Source: an uncultured SAR116 cluster alpha proteobacterium
Lineage (GTDB): Bacteria; Pseudomonadota; Alphaproteobacteria; Puniceispirillales; Marisalimonadaceae
Direction: 5' to 3'
DNA length: 64,000 bases
NCBI GenBank assembly: GCA_902615025.1
Contig: CACMNV010000002.1
Coordinates: 1 to 64,000 of the forward strand
This document shows, one piece after another, positions 53,743 to 63,122 of the stretch. Position numbers and translations under genes: made by a program. How positions within the stretch are numbered: position 1 is the stretch's first letter; each line of letters begins with the position of its first letter. Below the pieces are notes generated by a model. It did no database searches and had not been told where the DNA came from. It saw only the letters and a list, made by a program, of their open reading frames with translations.

Positions 53743-54636
53743 TTAATTTTTCTTACTTGCTTTTACGAACATATTTACAGCTTCTTCAAATGTTCTGGAC
53801 TCATTGTAAGTTTGTCTAGTTTCATTAGAGATTGGGGTTTTTTGAGCTAGTTTCATAATGTCAGCAGCACCTTCATGAAGTTTATGAGTCAGATTCAATG
53901 TTTTAAATGTTTTTGCTATTTCATACATTTCTCCTTCCCATCTGCTGGCATCCAATGGGATTCTGGGAGTCATATTTTTCATAGATTTTAATATTTCAGG
54001 TTTACTAAATTCAAGTTCTTCTACATATTCGTCAAACAACTTGGTTTTTGAAGCAGCAGTTATTGCTGCGGCATAAAGTGCAAAAGTACCCTTTGTAGCA
54101 CTAGCATAAATCATTTTAAATGCTGAGGCTTTCCCAATTTTAGAACCAAGACTTTTAATTATAATACCTTTATTATTAATTATTTCTAACTTTTTTGTAT
54201 CTTTACCTGAGATATAGAGACGAGTTTTACCTTTTTCTAATATTGGATTTAAACCTACGATACCTCCGTCTAAAAATTCAAAATTTTTGTTATCAAATAA
54301 TTTTTCAATTTTTAAGCAGGTATTTGGTGATATAGCATTACAATCTACATATGTTATTTTTTTTTCTATATGAGATGAAAAACTAGCAACAAAATTTGCT
54401 TGTTGAAATGCATTTTCAGGTGGAATGATGGATAATATTATGTCAACTTCTTTTAAAAAATTTTTAAAATTATCTATATTTATTACTCTTGCCTCGTTTG
54501 CAAGTTTAAGCGTTCTTTTACTTCTGCCTTTTAAAAATGTTAAAACTTTAAAATTATTTTCAACTAAAACCTTTGCAATTCCATGACCCATGTCACCAGG
54601 CATTAATACGCCAATAATTGGCTTTTGTGAAATCAC
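53743..54636 (-). CDS. NAD(P)-binding beta-hydroxyacid dehydrogenase-like protein
   Basis: 297 residues. Rossmann start GVLMPGDMGHGIAKVL, IDNFKNFLKEVDIILSIIPP, DGGIVGLNP and a C-terminal domain of DUF1932 type (YASATKGTFALYAAA). The catalytic Lys of hydroxyisobutyrate dehydrogenases aligns near ATKG. The exact substrate is open. Confidence 0.8.
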   Translation of the reverse strand: MISQKPIIGVLMPGDMGHGIAKVLVENNFKVLTFLKGRSKRTLKLANEARVINIDNFKNFLKEVDIILSIIPPENAFQQANFVASFSSHIEKKITYVDCNAISPNTCLKIEKLFDNKNFEFLDGGIVGLNPILEKGKTRLYISGKDTKKLEIINNKGIIIKSLGSKIGKASAFKMIYASATKGTFALYAAAITAASKTKLFDEYVEELEFSKPEILKSMKNMTPRIPLDASRWEGEMYEIAKTFKTLNLTHKLHEGAADIMKLAQKTPISNETRQTYNESRTFEEAVNMFVKASKKN

Positions 54637-54641
54637 TGTAA

Positions 54642-55016
54642 TTATTTATCCATAGGGCCGTTATTTTTTTCCCAATCTCCAATTCCTCCAACGTTTTTTA
54701 CGTTACTGTAACCCATTTCGATCAGGGTTTTCCCACTCAAAGCAGCTTGTCCACCAGCACCACATACTAAAATTATCTCGCTATTCTTATTTAATTTTGT
54801 ATTGAAATAGGGTGTTTGATCATCTGCAGCAAATTCTATAAAACCTCGAGGAATTGTAAGTGCATCTTTAATAGTTCCAGTTTTTTGAATATCACCACTG
54901 TCACGAACATCTATAAATATTGTTGCATCAGAACCATGTTTTTTAATTGCATCTAAAGTATCAATTTTTTCAACAATTTCGTTTGCTTCTTTTAAAAAAT
55001 CTTGTGCAGTTTTCAT
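54642..55016 (-). CDS. Rhodanese-like domain protein
   Basis: 124 residues, a single rhodanese domain. IFIDVRDSGD at the front and the active loop VCGAGGQAAL with the catalytic Cys, then LIEMGYSNVKNVGGIGDWE. It moves sulfane sulfur in the cytoplasm. Five bases separate it from the dehydrogenase gene. Confidence 0.88.
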   Translation of the reverse strand: MKTAQDFLKEANEIVEKIDTLDAIKKHGSDATIFIDVRDSGDIQKTGTIKDALTIPRGFIEFAADDQTPYFNTKLNKNSEIILVCGAGGQAALSGKTLIEMGYSNVKNVGGIGDWEKNNGPMDK

Positions 55017-55039
55017 ATATTTCTCCTATTTTATAATAA

Positions 55040-55531
55040 CTATATTATTGGGCCTAAATTTAGAGGTTGTGATACGCCTGTTGTCATCCAACAATTAGTA
55101 CATTCTTTACTTATATTACTTTTACTAAGAATCCACAAAATCTTGTATCTGTTTTTATTTTTTCCATCTAAAAAAACTTCTACTTTTGCCTCAGTTTGAT
55201 TTTTAGAAATTAATTTAGTTTCAAAAAACAGTGACCCTAGTAGTACATCATAAGGGTTTGATCTAATCATTGCAACAAACCTACCTAGTGGACCTGTATA
55301 TTTTTTATTTTCTGGATGAGCAAACAACCAACACTGATAAATACCTTTATTATCGTCAGAATTACTCTGAAGTGAAACTAACTGTATGTCTACAACTTCT
55401 AGAGGGCTGAATTTATCATTTGGTTTAATTTCAGCAAATGAAAGTTTTTCAAAATTAAAAATAAATGATACAGACAGTATAATCATTAAGGTTATAATTT
55501 TGAGTCTCTTTAAATAACTGGATTGATGCAT
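55040..55531 (-). CDS. Secreted protein, DUF4864-like
   Basis: 163 residues with a signal peptide (IITLMIILSVSFIFNFEKLSFA). QLVSLQSNSDDNKGIYQC, WLFAHPENK and GPLGRFVAMI resemble the DUF4864 pattern; the assignment is tentative. It has three Cys in the mature part. Periplasmic, role unknown. Divergent from the TPR gene. Confidence 0.6.
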   Translation of the reverse strand: MHQSSYLKRLKIITLMIILSVSFIFNFEKLSFAEIKPNDKFSPLEVVDIQLVSLQSNSDDNKGIYQCWLFAHPENKKYTGPLGRFVAMIRSNPYDVLLGSLFFETKLISKNQTEAKVEVFLDGKNKNRYKILWILSKSNISKECTNCWMTTGVSQPLNLGPII

Positions 55532-55575
55532 ATGTATATCGTAGTCACTAATATTATTTTTTAAAGAGGAACAAA

Positions 55576-56052
55576 ATGAATTTTTTAAAATTATTTATGC
55601 TAACTACTTTTTTAATTGTAAGTTCAAATAATGTTTTTTCGGCTGGATCAAGTTCAGATTCAAATAATACCAAAACTAAATCATTAGCCTATTTGTCTGC
55701 TGAAAAATTTATAAATAAAAAACAATTTTCTGACGCTATTATAAAATTAAATGAAGCATTAGCAACTGATAGCAAAGACGCAGATATATATAATTACTTA
55801 GGTTTTTCCCATAGAAAATTAGGTAAAATGGAAAAGGCTGCATTTTTTTACAATAAAGCTCTTGAAATAAATCCTAAGCATAAAGGTGCTCTTGAGTATC
55901 AAGGAGAAATGTTTTTAACTTTAAACCAAATTGGTAAAGCTGAAGAAAATTTAAAAAAATTAGATAAAATTTGCTTTCTTGGATGCTCTGAGTTTGATAA
56001 ACTTAAAAAATCAATTATGAATAAAAAATCAGGTAAAAAGAGTTCTTACTAA
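55576..56052 (+). CDS. Secreted TPR-repeat protein
   Basis: 158 residues with signal peptide (LFMLTTFLIVSSNNVFSAG). About two or three tetratricopeptide repeats: ADIYNYLGFSHRKLGKMEKA and GALEYQGEMFLTLNQIGKAE. A Lys/Ser-rich tail follows. It is likely a periplasmic scaffold. It lies 2 bp before the CoA-transferase genes. Confidence 0.82.
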   Translation: MNFLKLFMLTTFLIVSSNNVFSAGSSSDSNNTKTKSLAYLSAEKFINKKQFSDAIIKLNEALATDSKDADIYNYLGFSHRKLGKMEKAAFFYNKALEINPKHKGALEYQGEMFLTLNQIGKAEENLKKLDKICFLGCSEFDKLKKSIMNKKSGKKSSY

Positions 56053-56054
56053 CA

Positions 56055-56891
56055 ATGGTGAACTTCACGCAAATAACTGTAAAAGAGATTGCTAAAGAAG
56101 TTAAAGATAATTGCTTACTTGGTATACCTGCTGATTATTCTGGCGTTCCAATGTCAGTAACAATTGAAATAATTAAAAATAATACCAAAGGCTTGAGGTT
56201 GTATTGTTTACCACTTACTACAATTCAAGGTGATATGTTAATTGGAGCAGGCTGTGTAAGTGAAATTGAAACAGCTGCGGTCACTTTAGGAGAGTATGGA
56301 CAAGCCCCGAGGTTTCAAGATGCAGTTGAAAATAGTAAGATCAAGATTAAGGATTCTACCTGTCCGGCTTTACATGCCCAACTTCAAGCTACTGAAAAAT
56401 CAGTCCCTTTTATGCCTTTGAGAGGAATTTTAGGTTCAGATTTGTATAAGAACAGAAATGATTGGTCTGTTATTAATAACCCAATGAATTCTAAAACGAA
56501 TGATGAAAAAATTGTTATTTTACCAGCTGTACAATTAGACATTCTTATTTTTCATGCAAGTAAAGCTGATATAAATGGAAATGTACAAATCGGAAGAAGA
56601 AGAGAATTAGCTACATTGGCACATGCTTCAAAAAAAGTATTTGTTACAGTAGAAGAAATTGTAGATGAAGATTTCTTTGATTGTGAATTAAAAGCTGCTG
56701 CTACTTTGTCATCTTTGTATGTTGACGGTATATCATTGGCTAGAAATGGTGCATGGCCATGTGGATTAACAAACTGTTATGAGATAGATAGTAATGAGAT
56801 GAGCAAGTATGCTAAGTCTGCAAAATACCAAGAAACATTCGATGAATATATGAGAAATTTTATTGCACGCAATTATTATTCCAATATTTGA
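56055..56891 (+). CDS. CoA-transferase, alpha subunit (glutaconate/IpdA-like)
   Basis: 278 residues. GIPADYSGVPMSVTIEIIKN replaces the usual glycine-rich start, and GDMLIGAGCVSEIETAAVTLG, FMPLRGILGSDL and DILIFHASKADINGNVQIG match the alpha subunit of class I CoA-transferases. Its stop overlaps the beta gene. Confidence 0.82.
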   Translation: MVNFTQITVKEIAKEVKDNCLLGIPADYSGVPMSVTIEIIKNNTKGLRLYCLPLTTIQGDMLIGAGCVSEIETAAVTLGEYGQAPRFQDAVENSKIKIKDSTCPALHAQLQATEKSVPFMPLRGILGSDLYKNRNDWSVINNPMNSKTNDEKIVILPAVQLDILIFHASKADINGNVQIGRRRELATLAHASKKVFVTVEEIVDEDFFDCELKAAATLSSLYVDGISLARNGAWPCGLTNCYEIDSNEMSKYAKSAKYQETFDEYMRNFIARNYYSNI

Positions 56892-57634
56892 TCCAAGTGT
56901 CTGAAATATTTCAATCTGAAATTATAATAAGTGAAATATCTAATTTATTAAGAAATGATAGACATGTCGCAATTGGAGCAGCATCTCCAATACCTGGTTC
57001 AGCAGCTCTTTTAGCTGAAGAAGAAAGAAAAAACTCTGATTCAAAGTTAAAAGTAACAATTTTACATTCTCAGAAATTTAATAATTTTACTGATGGCTCT
57101 AGAGAATTGTTTGATGCATCAGCTCAGGGTAGAATAGACACTTTCTTTTTAGGTGGAGTTCAAATAGATGGTGAAGCTAACATAAATCTAGTTGGAACTG
57201 GTCATTACCCAAAATTGAATAAACGTTTTTCAGGATCGTTTGGTTCAGCATTAATGTATTTTGTAGTCCCCAAAATTATTCTGTTTCGTGAAGAACATTC
57301 TCCCAGAACATTAGTAAAAAAAGTTGATTTCATCTCTGCTCCTGGTATTTCGCCACCTAACGTTTATAGGCCAGGTGGTCCTAAATATTTAATCACAAAT
57401 AAAGCTTTATTTAGTTTTAATGCGAAGGATAAAAATTTTAAAATTGAAAAAATAAATCCAGAATTTACATTAGACGAGGTAATTAAAAGTACAGGTTTTG
57501 AATTTAAAACTAATGAAAATTTAAAATATTTTACTATGCCCTCTCAAAAAAGAATTGATATTTTACGAAATTTGATTGCTCCTAAAGTATTAAATTTTTA
57601 TCCACAGTTCGCAAAAAAATTATGGTTTAACTAG
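56888..57634 (+). CDS. CoA-transferase, beta subunit (IpdB/GctB-like)
   Basis: 248 residues from a TTG start overlapping the alpha stop (TTGA). GAASPIPGSAALLAEEE, FFLGGVQIDGEANINLVGTG and the later GGPKYLITNKALFSF are typical of the beta subunit. The pair may activate or ring-open a carboxylic acid as its CoA ester. Substrate unknown. Confidence 0.8.
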   Translation: MIQVSEIFQSEIIISEISNLLRNDRHVAIGAASPIPGSAALLAEEERKNSDSKLKVTILHSQKFNNFTDGSRELFDASAQGRIDTFFLGGVQIDGEANINLVGTGHYPKLNKRFSGSFGSALMYFVVPKIILFREEHSPRTLVKKVDFISAPGISPPNVYRPGGPKYLITNKALFSFNAKDKNFKIEKINPEFTLDEVIKSTGFEFKTNENLKYFTMPSQKRIDILRNLIAPKVLNFYPQFAKKLWFN

Positions 57635-58511
57635 TTTTTCTTAAAATCATTTCCCTATAAGCGAGATAACAAGTGGAACTAAGTATAATTATTCCACCAA
57701 TCCATAAAGTTATTTCAGGTGTTTCATTAAAAATCGTATAGCTGAGTAAAGCTGACCAAATTAATCTTAAAAAATCAAATGGTAAAAGCATAGCAACTTC
57801 AGCTCTTTTAAATGAGCTATTCATTAAAGTTTGTGCAAATGTTCCTGTAAGTGAAATAAACAGAAAAAATAAAATATGTATTAATGTTGGCGTTGTCCAA
57901 ACTGGTATTGCTAGAAATAATGTGGCTGGTACAAGACCTACGCCAGCATATAAAGATATTGTGTAAACTGAATCTGTAATAGTTAATCTCTTAATAATGA
58001 TAAGACAAATTGACCAAAGTAAAGATGATAGGATCACCATTAAGGATCCCATTTCAATAGTAATATCTGGTCTTAAAACTATAAGTGTGCCAATAAAACC
58101 TATTATCAAAGCTGATATCCTTCGTATCCTGATTATTTCTTTTAGAAATAAAACTGAAAAAATTGTTGTAAAAATTGGAACTGTAAAACCTAGAGCTGTG
58201 GTTTCAGCTAAATTAATTTTACTTAAACCATAAAAAAAACAGAGTAGCGCGATTGAATTTAATCCTATCCTATAAATTTGTAATTTTGGATTTTTAGTAA
58301 TTAAAATCGATTTTCCTTGATAAAATATCATTGGACTCAAAATCACAATAACAAATGCACATCTAAAAAATGCAATTTCAAAAGGATGTATTTCCTCAGA
58401 AATATATTTGACAGCTGCATGCATTATAACAAAACAAAATCCTGACAATATCATGTAGGTTATTGCTACAAAACCATCAGATTTTGCAAATTCAAATTTA
58501 CTGTTTTTCAC
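57627..58511 (-). CDS. EamA/DMT family transporter
   Basis: 294 residues, ten helices, two EamA repeats (HPFEIAFFRCAFVIVILSP and NLAETTALGFTVPIFTTIFS). A paralogue of the protein at 51508. Convergent with the CoA-transferase beta gene, 8-bp overlap. Substrate unknown. Confidence 0.85.
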   Translation of the reverse strand: MKNSKFEFAKSDGFVAITYMILSGFCFVIMHAAVKYISEEIHPFEIAFFRCAFVIVILSPMIFYQGKSILITKNPKLQIYRIGLNSIALLCFFYGLSKINLAETTALGFTVPIFTTIFSVLFLKEIIRIRRISALIIGFIGTLIVLRPDITIEMGSLMVILSSLLWSICLIIIKRLTITDSVYTISLYAGVGLVPATLFLAIPVWTTPTLIHILFFLFISLTGTFAQTLMNSSFKRAEVAMLLPFDFLRLIWSALLSYTIFNETPEITLWIGGIIILSSTCYLAYREMILRKTS

Positions 58512-58517
58512 AAAATT

Positions 58518-60452
58518 TTATTTATTTTGTCTATTATCAATTAAATCATTTACTACTGAAGGATCAGCTAATGTTGATGTATCACCTAAATCTTGGTATT
58601 CATTAGCAGCGATTTTTCTTAAAATTCTCCTCATTATTTTACCTGAACGAGTTTTTGGTAATTGCGGAGAGAATTGTAATAAATCTGGAGTAGCTATAGG
58701 ACCAATTTCTTTTCTAACCCATTTTTTTAATTCAGCATATAATTGATCTGATGAATCTACACCAATATTTAAAGTAACATAAGCATAAATTCCTTGTCCT
58801 TTTATATCATGTGGATATCCAACAACTGCTGCTTCTGCAACATCAGTATGAGCAACCAAAGCTGACTCAACTTCGGCTGTACCCATTCTATGACCAGAAA
58901 CGTTTATTACATCATCAACTCTTCCAGTTATCCAATAATATCCATCTTTATCTCTACGACATCCATCACCAGAAAAATATCGTCCTGGAAATGTTTTAAA
59001 ATAGGTGTCAATAAATCTCTGATGATCCCCATAGACTGACCTCATTTGACCAGGCCATGACATCTCAATACATAGATTTCCCTCAGCTTCACCATTTAAC
59101 TCATTATTGTCATTATCAACTAATACTGGTTTAATACCAAAAAAGGGTTTTGTTGCAGAACCCGGCTTTGCATCTATTGCTCCAGGAAGTGGAGTAATAA
59201 GTATTCCTCCAGTTTCTGTTTGCCACCATGTATCAACGATAGGACATCTTTTATCACCTACAATTTCATTATACCAATTCCATGCTTCTGGATTTATAGG
59301 TTCTCCAACTGTACCTAAAATTCTTAAACTACCTCTATGTGTTTTTTTTACTGGAGCCTCCCCTTCAGCCATTAATGCTCGAAGTGCTGTAGGAGCTGTA
59401 TAAAAAATATTTACTTCATGCTTATCAACAACTTCCCAAAATCTACTAGAAGTTGGATAATTTGGAACACCTTCAAACATTAGAGTGGTAGCACAATTTG
59501 ATAAAGGTCCATAAACTATATATGAATGTCCAGTAACCCATCCAACATCTGCTGTACACCAGTAAACTTCATTTGGTTTATAGTCAAAAATATATTCATG
59601 AGTAATAGATGTGTAAACCATATAACCGCCAGTTGTATGCATGACACCTTTTGGCTTTCCTGTAGAACCAGATGTATATAGTATAAACATTGGATCTTCA
59701 GCATTCATTTCTTCAGGTTCACAAGTTTCCGCAACTTCTTCAAACAGCTCATGATACCAAAAATCTCTGTTATTAATCCAATTGATATCACCATTTGTTC
59801 TTTTGATAACAAGACATTTTTTACATGAGGATGCTTTTTTTAATGCTTCATCAGTGTTCTGTTTTAAAGGGATTGTCTTGCCACCTCTGATACCTTCGTC
59901 AGTTGTTATTATCAAATTTGAATTACAATCCTCAATTCTTCCTGCAAGAGCTTCTGGTGAAAACCCTCCAAAAACAACAGAATGGATAGCTCCTATCCTA
60001 GTACAAGCTAACATAGCATAAGCTGCTTCTGGTATCATTGGCATATAGATGGTAATCCTGTCGCCTTTTTTAGCGCCTAATTTTTTTAAAACATTAGCGA
60101 ATTTACAAACATTTTTATATAGTTCGTTATATGTTATTGATTTTTGTTCATTTGGGTTGTCACCTTCCCATATAATTGCGGTTTTATTACCATTTTTTTT
60201 TAAGTGCCTATCAATGCAATTATAGCTGGCATTTAATGTTCCATCTTCAAACCATCTTATATATAAGTTTTTTTGGTCATATGAAAAATCTCTTACTTTT
60301 TCATAATTTTTAATCCAATCAATTCGTTTTCCATGTTCACCCCAAAATTTAATTGGATCTGAAATTGATTCCTTATACATTTCTTCATATTTCAATTTAT
60401 TAATGTGAGCATTTTCTACAATTTTATTACTTGGTTTATACAAATCGTCCAT
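58518..60452 (-). CDS. acs: Acetyl-CoA synthetase
   Basis: 644 residues, normal length. P-loop-like [58 protein letters not shown] and the acetylation-site motif [14 protein letters not shown] with its regulatory Lys. Makes acetyl-CoA from acetate and ATP. It stands as a single gene with a following EamA exporter. Confidence 0.97.
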   Translation of the reverse strand: MDDLYKPSNKIVENAHINKLKYEEMYKESISDPIKFWGEHGKRIDWIKNYEKVRDFSYDQKNLYIRWFEDGTLNASYNCIDRHLKKNGNKTAIIWEGDNPNEQKSITYNELYKNVCKFANVLKKLGAKKGDRITIYMPMIPEAAYAMLACTRIGAIHSVVFGGFSPEALAGRIEDCNSNLIITTDEGIRGGKTIPLKQNTDEALKKASSCKKCLVIKRTNGDINWINNRDFWYHELFEEVAETCEPEEMNAEDPMFILYTSGSTGKPKGVMHTTGGYMVYTSITHEYIFDYKPNEVYWCTADVGWVTGHSYIVYGPLSNCATTLMFEGVPNYPTSSRFWEVVDKHEVNIFYTAPTALRALMAEGEAPVKKTHRGSLRILGTVGEPINPEAWNWYNEIVGDKRCPIVDTWWQTETGGILITPLPGAIDAKPGSATKPFFGIKPVLVDNDNNELNGEAEGNLCIEMSWPGQMRSVYGDHQRFIDTYFKTFPGRYFSGDGCRRDKDGYYWITGRVDDVINVSGHRMGTAEVESALVAHTDVAEAAVVGYPHDIKGQGIYAYVTLNIGVDSSDQLYAELKKWVRKEIGPIATPDLLQFSPQLPKTRSGKIMRRILRKIAANEYQDLGDTSTLADPSVVNDLIDNRQNK

Positions 60453-60511
60453 TGTTTTTACCTTTGAAATTATTTTTCTAACTTACTGATACATTATAAT
60501 ATAATAAATTT

Positions 60512-61066
60512 TCAAACTGTTCTATTAATAATGTTTTCTGCTTCAGACAAATTGTCTATCTCGAAAACTTTTTTGGCTATTTCATATGAAAAACCTCTTC
60601 TTGCAAGAGCCCCAAACCATTTATTTTTTAAATTACTGGCATCTATTTTATTTAAATTTTTTTTATAAAATAGACCTATTTTTTTCTTTTTTGTATAAAT
60701 TAAAGCGGATTGAATTTCGTCTAATTTGTTAGAAAAAAACTTATCTGTAATCTTTTCAATAACGTCAGGATCAATGCCTTTCTCATCTAATTTAAATTTA
60801 AGAAGCTTTTTTGAACCACCACTGTTAAAGATTTTTTCACCCTTAATTTCAGAATATCTAAAATCATTGATATAATTTAACTTTTTCATTTTTTCTGTAA
60901 TTAAATGAATAAATTCATTTTTTTTGTAAGTACTTAAATTTGGTTCGAAAACATCAATTTTTTTCTTTAAAAAAAATTTAAATTGAAATTCTGTGGTTTC
61001 AAATTTCGATAAATATCTTAATCCATTTTTATTAAGAAATTCTAAAATTTCATTTTTATTATTCAT
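60512..61066 (-). CDS. recX: RecX-like regulator of RecA
   Basis: 184 residues, helical and strongly basic. YLSKFETTEFQFKFFLKKKI, YINDFRYSEIKGEKIFNSGG and WFGALARRGFSYEIAKKVF match the three-helix repeats of RecX, which blocks RecA filament extension. No recA nearby. It is divergent from the ABC-2 permease gene. Confidence 0.82.
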   Translation of the reverse strand: MNNKNEILEFLNKNGLRYLSKFETTEFQFKFFLKKKIDVFEPNLSTYKKNEFIHLITEKMKKLNYINDFRYSEIKGEKIFNSGGSKKLLKFKLDEKGIDPDVIEKITDKFFSNKLDEIQSALIYTKKKKIGLFYKKNLNKIDASNLKNKWFGALARRGFSYEIAKKVFEIDNLSEAENIINRTV

Positions 61067-61117
61067 TTTAAATTTGATTTTTTTTATAAATTGTATTTAA
61101 AAATAATACTAATAACT

Positions 61118-61927
61118 ATGACAAATAAAAACAAATACTTAAGTATAAGAAGAGACATAAATATTGTAAATTGGCTTGGTTTATATACTCTCTACCTAAA
61201 AGAAGTAAAACGGTTCACTAGCGTTTTTCTTCAAACTATAACAGCTCCAATGGTTACCACATTATTGTTTGTAGTTGTATTTTCTATTGCAATTGATAGA
61301 TCTGCAGGCATTAAGGGTGTTTCATATATTTCTTTTTTAATTCCTGGCCTCATGATGATGAGTGTTTTACAAAATGCTTTTGCAAACACCTCATCTGCTT
61401 TTATGACTGCTAAGGTTACAGGATCGATTGTAGATTTATTATTAGCACCTTTAGGGTCAGTAGAAATTTTTACTGCTCATAATTTGGCAGGAATTACAAG
61501 AGGTATTATAGTATTCCTTGCTTCACTTTTATTATTACTAATACTTGGAATGACAAACTTACCAATAAATTATATCTGGACATTTATATTCCTAGTATCT
61601 GGAGGATTTGCATTATCATGTATAGGCATCATTGCAGGTATTTGGGCTCAAAAATTTGATCAATTAGCGATTGTTTCAAATTTTGTGGTTCAACCTTTGG
61701 CTTTTTTATCTGGAACATTTTACTCTATTGAACGTTTACCTGAATTTTTAAAACCAATAGCGTATTCAAATCCCTTTTTTTATATAATTGATGGTTTTAG
61801 ATATGGGTTTTTAGGTGTCAGTGATATATCACCTTATATTTCATTGATAATATTATTAGGTTTCAATTTAATTTTAAGTTATTCTGCTTGGTACGTGCTT
61901 AATAGCGGTTATAGATTAAAATCATAG
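61118..61927 (+). CDS. ABC-2 type transporter permease
   Basis: 269 residues from ATG 61118; a TTG at 61091 would add nine. Six helices; LKEVKRFTSVFLQTITAPMVTTLLF at the N-terminus and AFLSGTFYSIERLPEFLKPI near the C-terminus are typical of ABC-2 exporters (capsule, lipid or drug class). Its ATPase is not seen in the window. Confidence 0.87.
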   Translation: MTNKNKYLSIRRDINIVNWLGLYTLYLKEVKRFTSVFLQTITAPMVTTLLFVVVFSIAIDRSAGIKGVSYISFLIPGLMMMSVLQNAFANTSSAFMTAKVTGSIVDLLLAPLGSVEIFTAHNLAGITRGIIVFLASLLLLLILGMTNLPINYIWTFIFLVSGGFALSCIGIIAGIWAQKFDQLAIVSNFVVQPLAFLSGTFYSIERLPEFLKPIAYSNPFFYIIDGFRYGFLGVSDISPYISLIILLGFNLILSYSAWYVLNSGYRLKS

Positions 61928-61945
61928 TCGATAGTGGAATCATAA

Positions 61946-63082
61946 ATGGTCTTTTTAAATAATGAAAAAAATGGTGTTTTACCGTCTCAATACATTAAGG
62001 AGCTAATTGATAGAAACTTTATGTTTAGCAATGAGAATATCAATGAAGACCTAATTCAACCAGCATCCATTGATCTAAGGTTAGGTTTTAAAGCCTGGCG
62101 TGTTCCTGCATCATTTTTACCTGGCAAAAATAGTACGGTTGAAGAGAAGTTAAATCAAATAGCAATGCATGAATTTAGTTTATCAAATGGTGCAGTGTTA
62201 GAATGTGGTTGTGTATACATTGTAAAATTATTAGAAGGTCTGAATTTACCAAAAAATATATCTGGTATGGCTAACCCAAAAAGCTCAACAGGAAGATTAG
62301 ATGTTTTTACACGTTTAATTGTTGATAGAACTCAGCAATTTGAAAATGTTCCAAAAGGTTATAAAGGTTCTTTATACTTGGAAATTTCTCCAAGAACTTT
62401 TTCAGTAGTTGTGAGAACTGGTACTCGACTAAATCAATTGAGGTTTTCAATTGGTGATACAAGTTTAACAGACAAACAAATGGCTGAACTTCAAAACAAA
62501 CATGATTTGATAAAAAACAATGAATCATCTGAACTATCGGATAAATTAGAAAACGGATTGCCTTTATCAGTAGATTTAAAGGGTGTTGATGGGATTGTAG
62601 GATATAAAGCAAAAAAACATTCGAAGTTAATTGATTGTGATAAAGTTAAAAATTATAAGGTCTCCTCTTTTTGGGAGAAGATAACGATTGACGATTTAAT
62701 AATTTCGGAAGAAAATCAAAATAGATCTTTAGTTTTAAGTCCAGATGCTTTTTATATATTATGTAGTAAGGAATCAGTTTCAGTTCCAAAAAATCTAGCT
62801 GCTGAAATGCGGCCTTACGATACTAATATTGGAGAATTCAGAGCTCATTATGCAGGCTTTTTTGATCCTGGATTTGGCTCTCCAGAATTGAATGCTAATG
62901 ATACCAAAGCAGTACTTGAGGTAAGATCACATGATGTGCCATTTATAATTGAAGATGGACAAACTATTTGTCGATTAGTTTATGAACCCATGTCAAATAT
63001 CCCAGATAAATTATATGGTGAAATAAAAGGCAAAAATAATTATCAATCCCAAGGTTTAAAATTATCTAAACATTTTGTATAA
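61946..63082 (+). CDS. 2'-Deoxycytidine 5'-triphosphate deaminase, two-domain form
   Basis: 378 residues, twice the usual Dcd length, as in alphaproteobacteria and rickettsiae. Two dUTPase-like halves: QPASIDLRLG and GMANPKSSTGRLDVFTRLI in the first; MRPYDTNIGEFRAHYAGFFD and PGFG in the second. It deaminates dCTP to dUTP for thymidylate synthesis. Confidence 0.9.
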   Translation: MVFLNNEKNGVLPSQYIKELIDRNFMFSNENINEDLIQPASIDLRLGFKAWRVPASFLPGKNSTVEEKLNQIAMHEFSLSNGAVLECGCVYIVKLLEGLNLPKNISGMANPKSSTGRLDVFTRLIVDRTQQFENVPKGYKGSLYLEISPRTFSVVVRTGTRLNQLRFSIGDTSLTDKQMAELQNKHDLIKNNESSELSDKLENGLPLSVDLKGVDGIVGYKAKKHSKLIDCDKVKNYKVSSFWEKITIDDLIISEENQNRSLVLSPDAFYILCSKESVSVPKNLAAEMRPYDTNIGEFRAHYAGFFDPGFGSPELNANDTKAVLEVRSHDVPFIIEDGQTICRLVYEPMSNIPDKLYGEIKGKNNYQSQGLKLSKHFV

Positions 63083-63122
63083 ATTAGATTAATATTACTA
63101 TTTTTAATTAAGGATCTTTAAA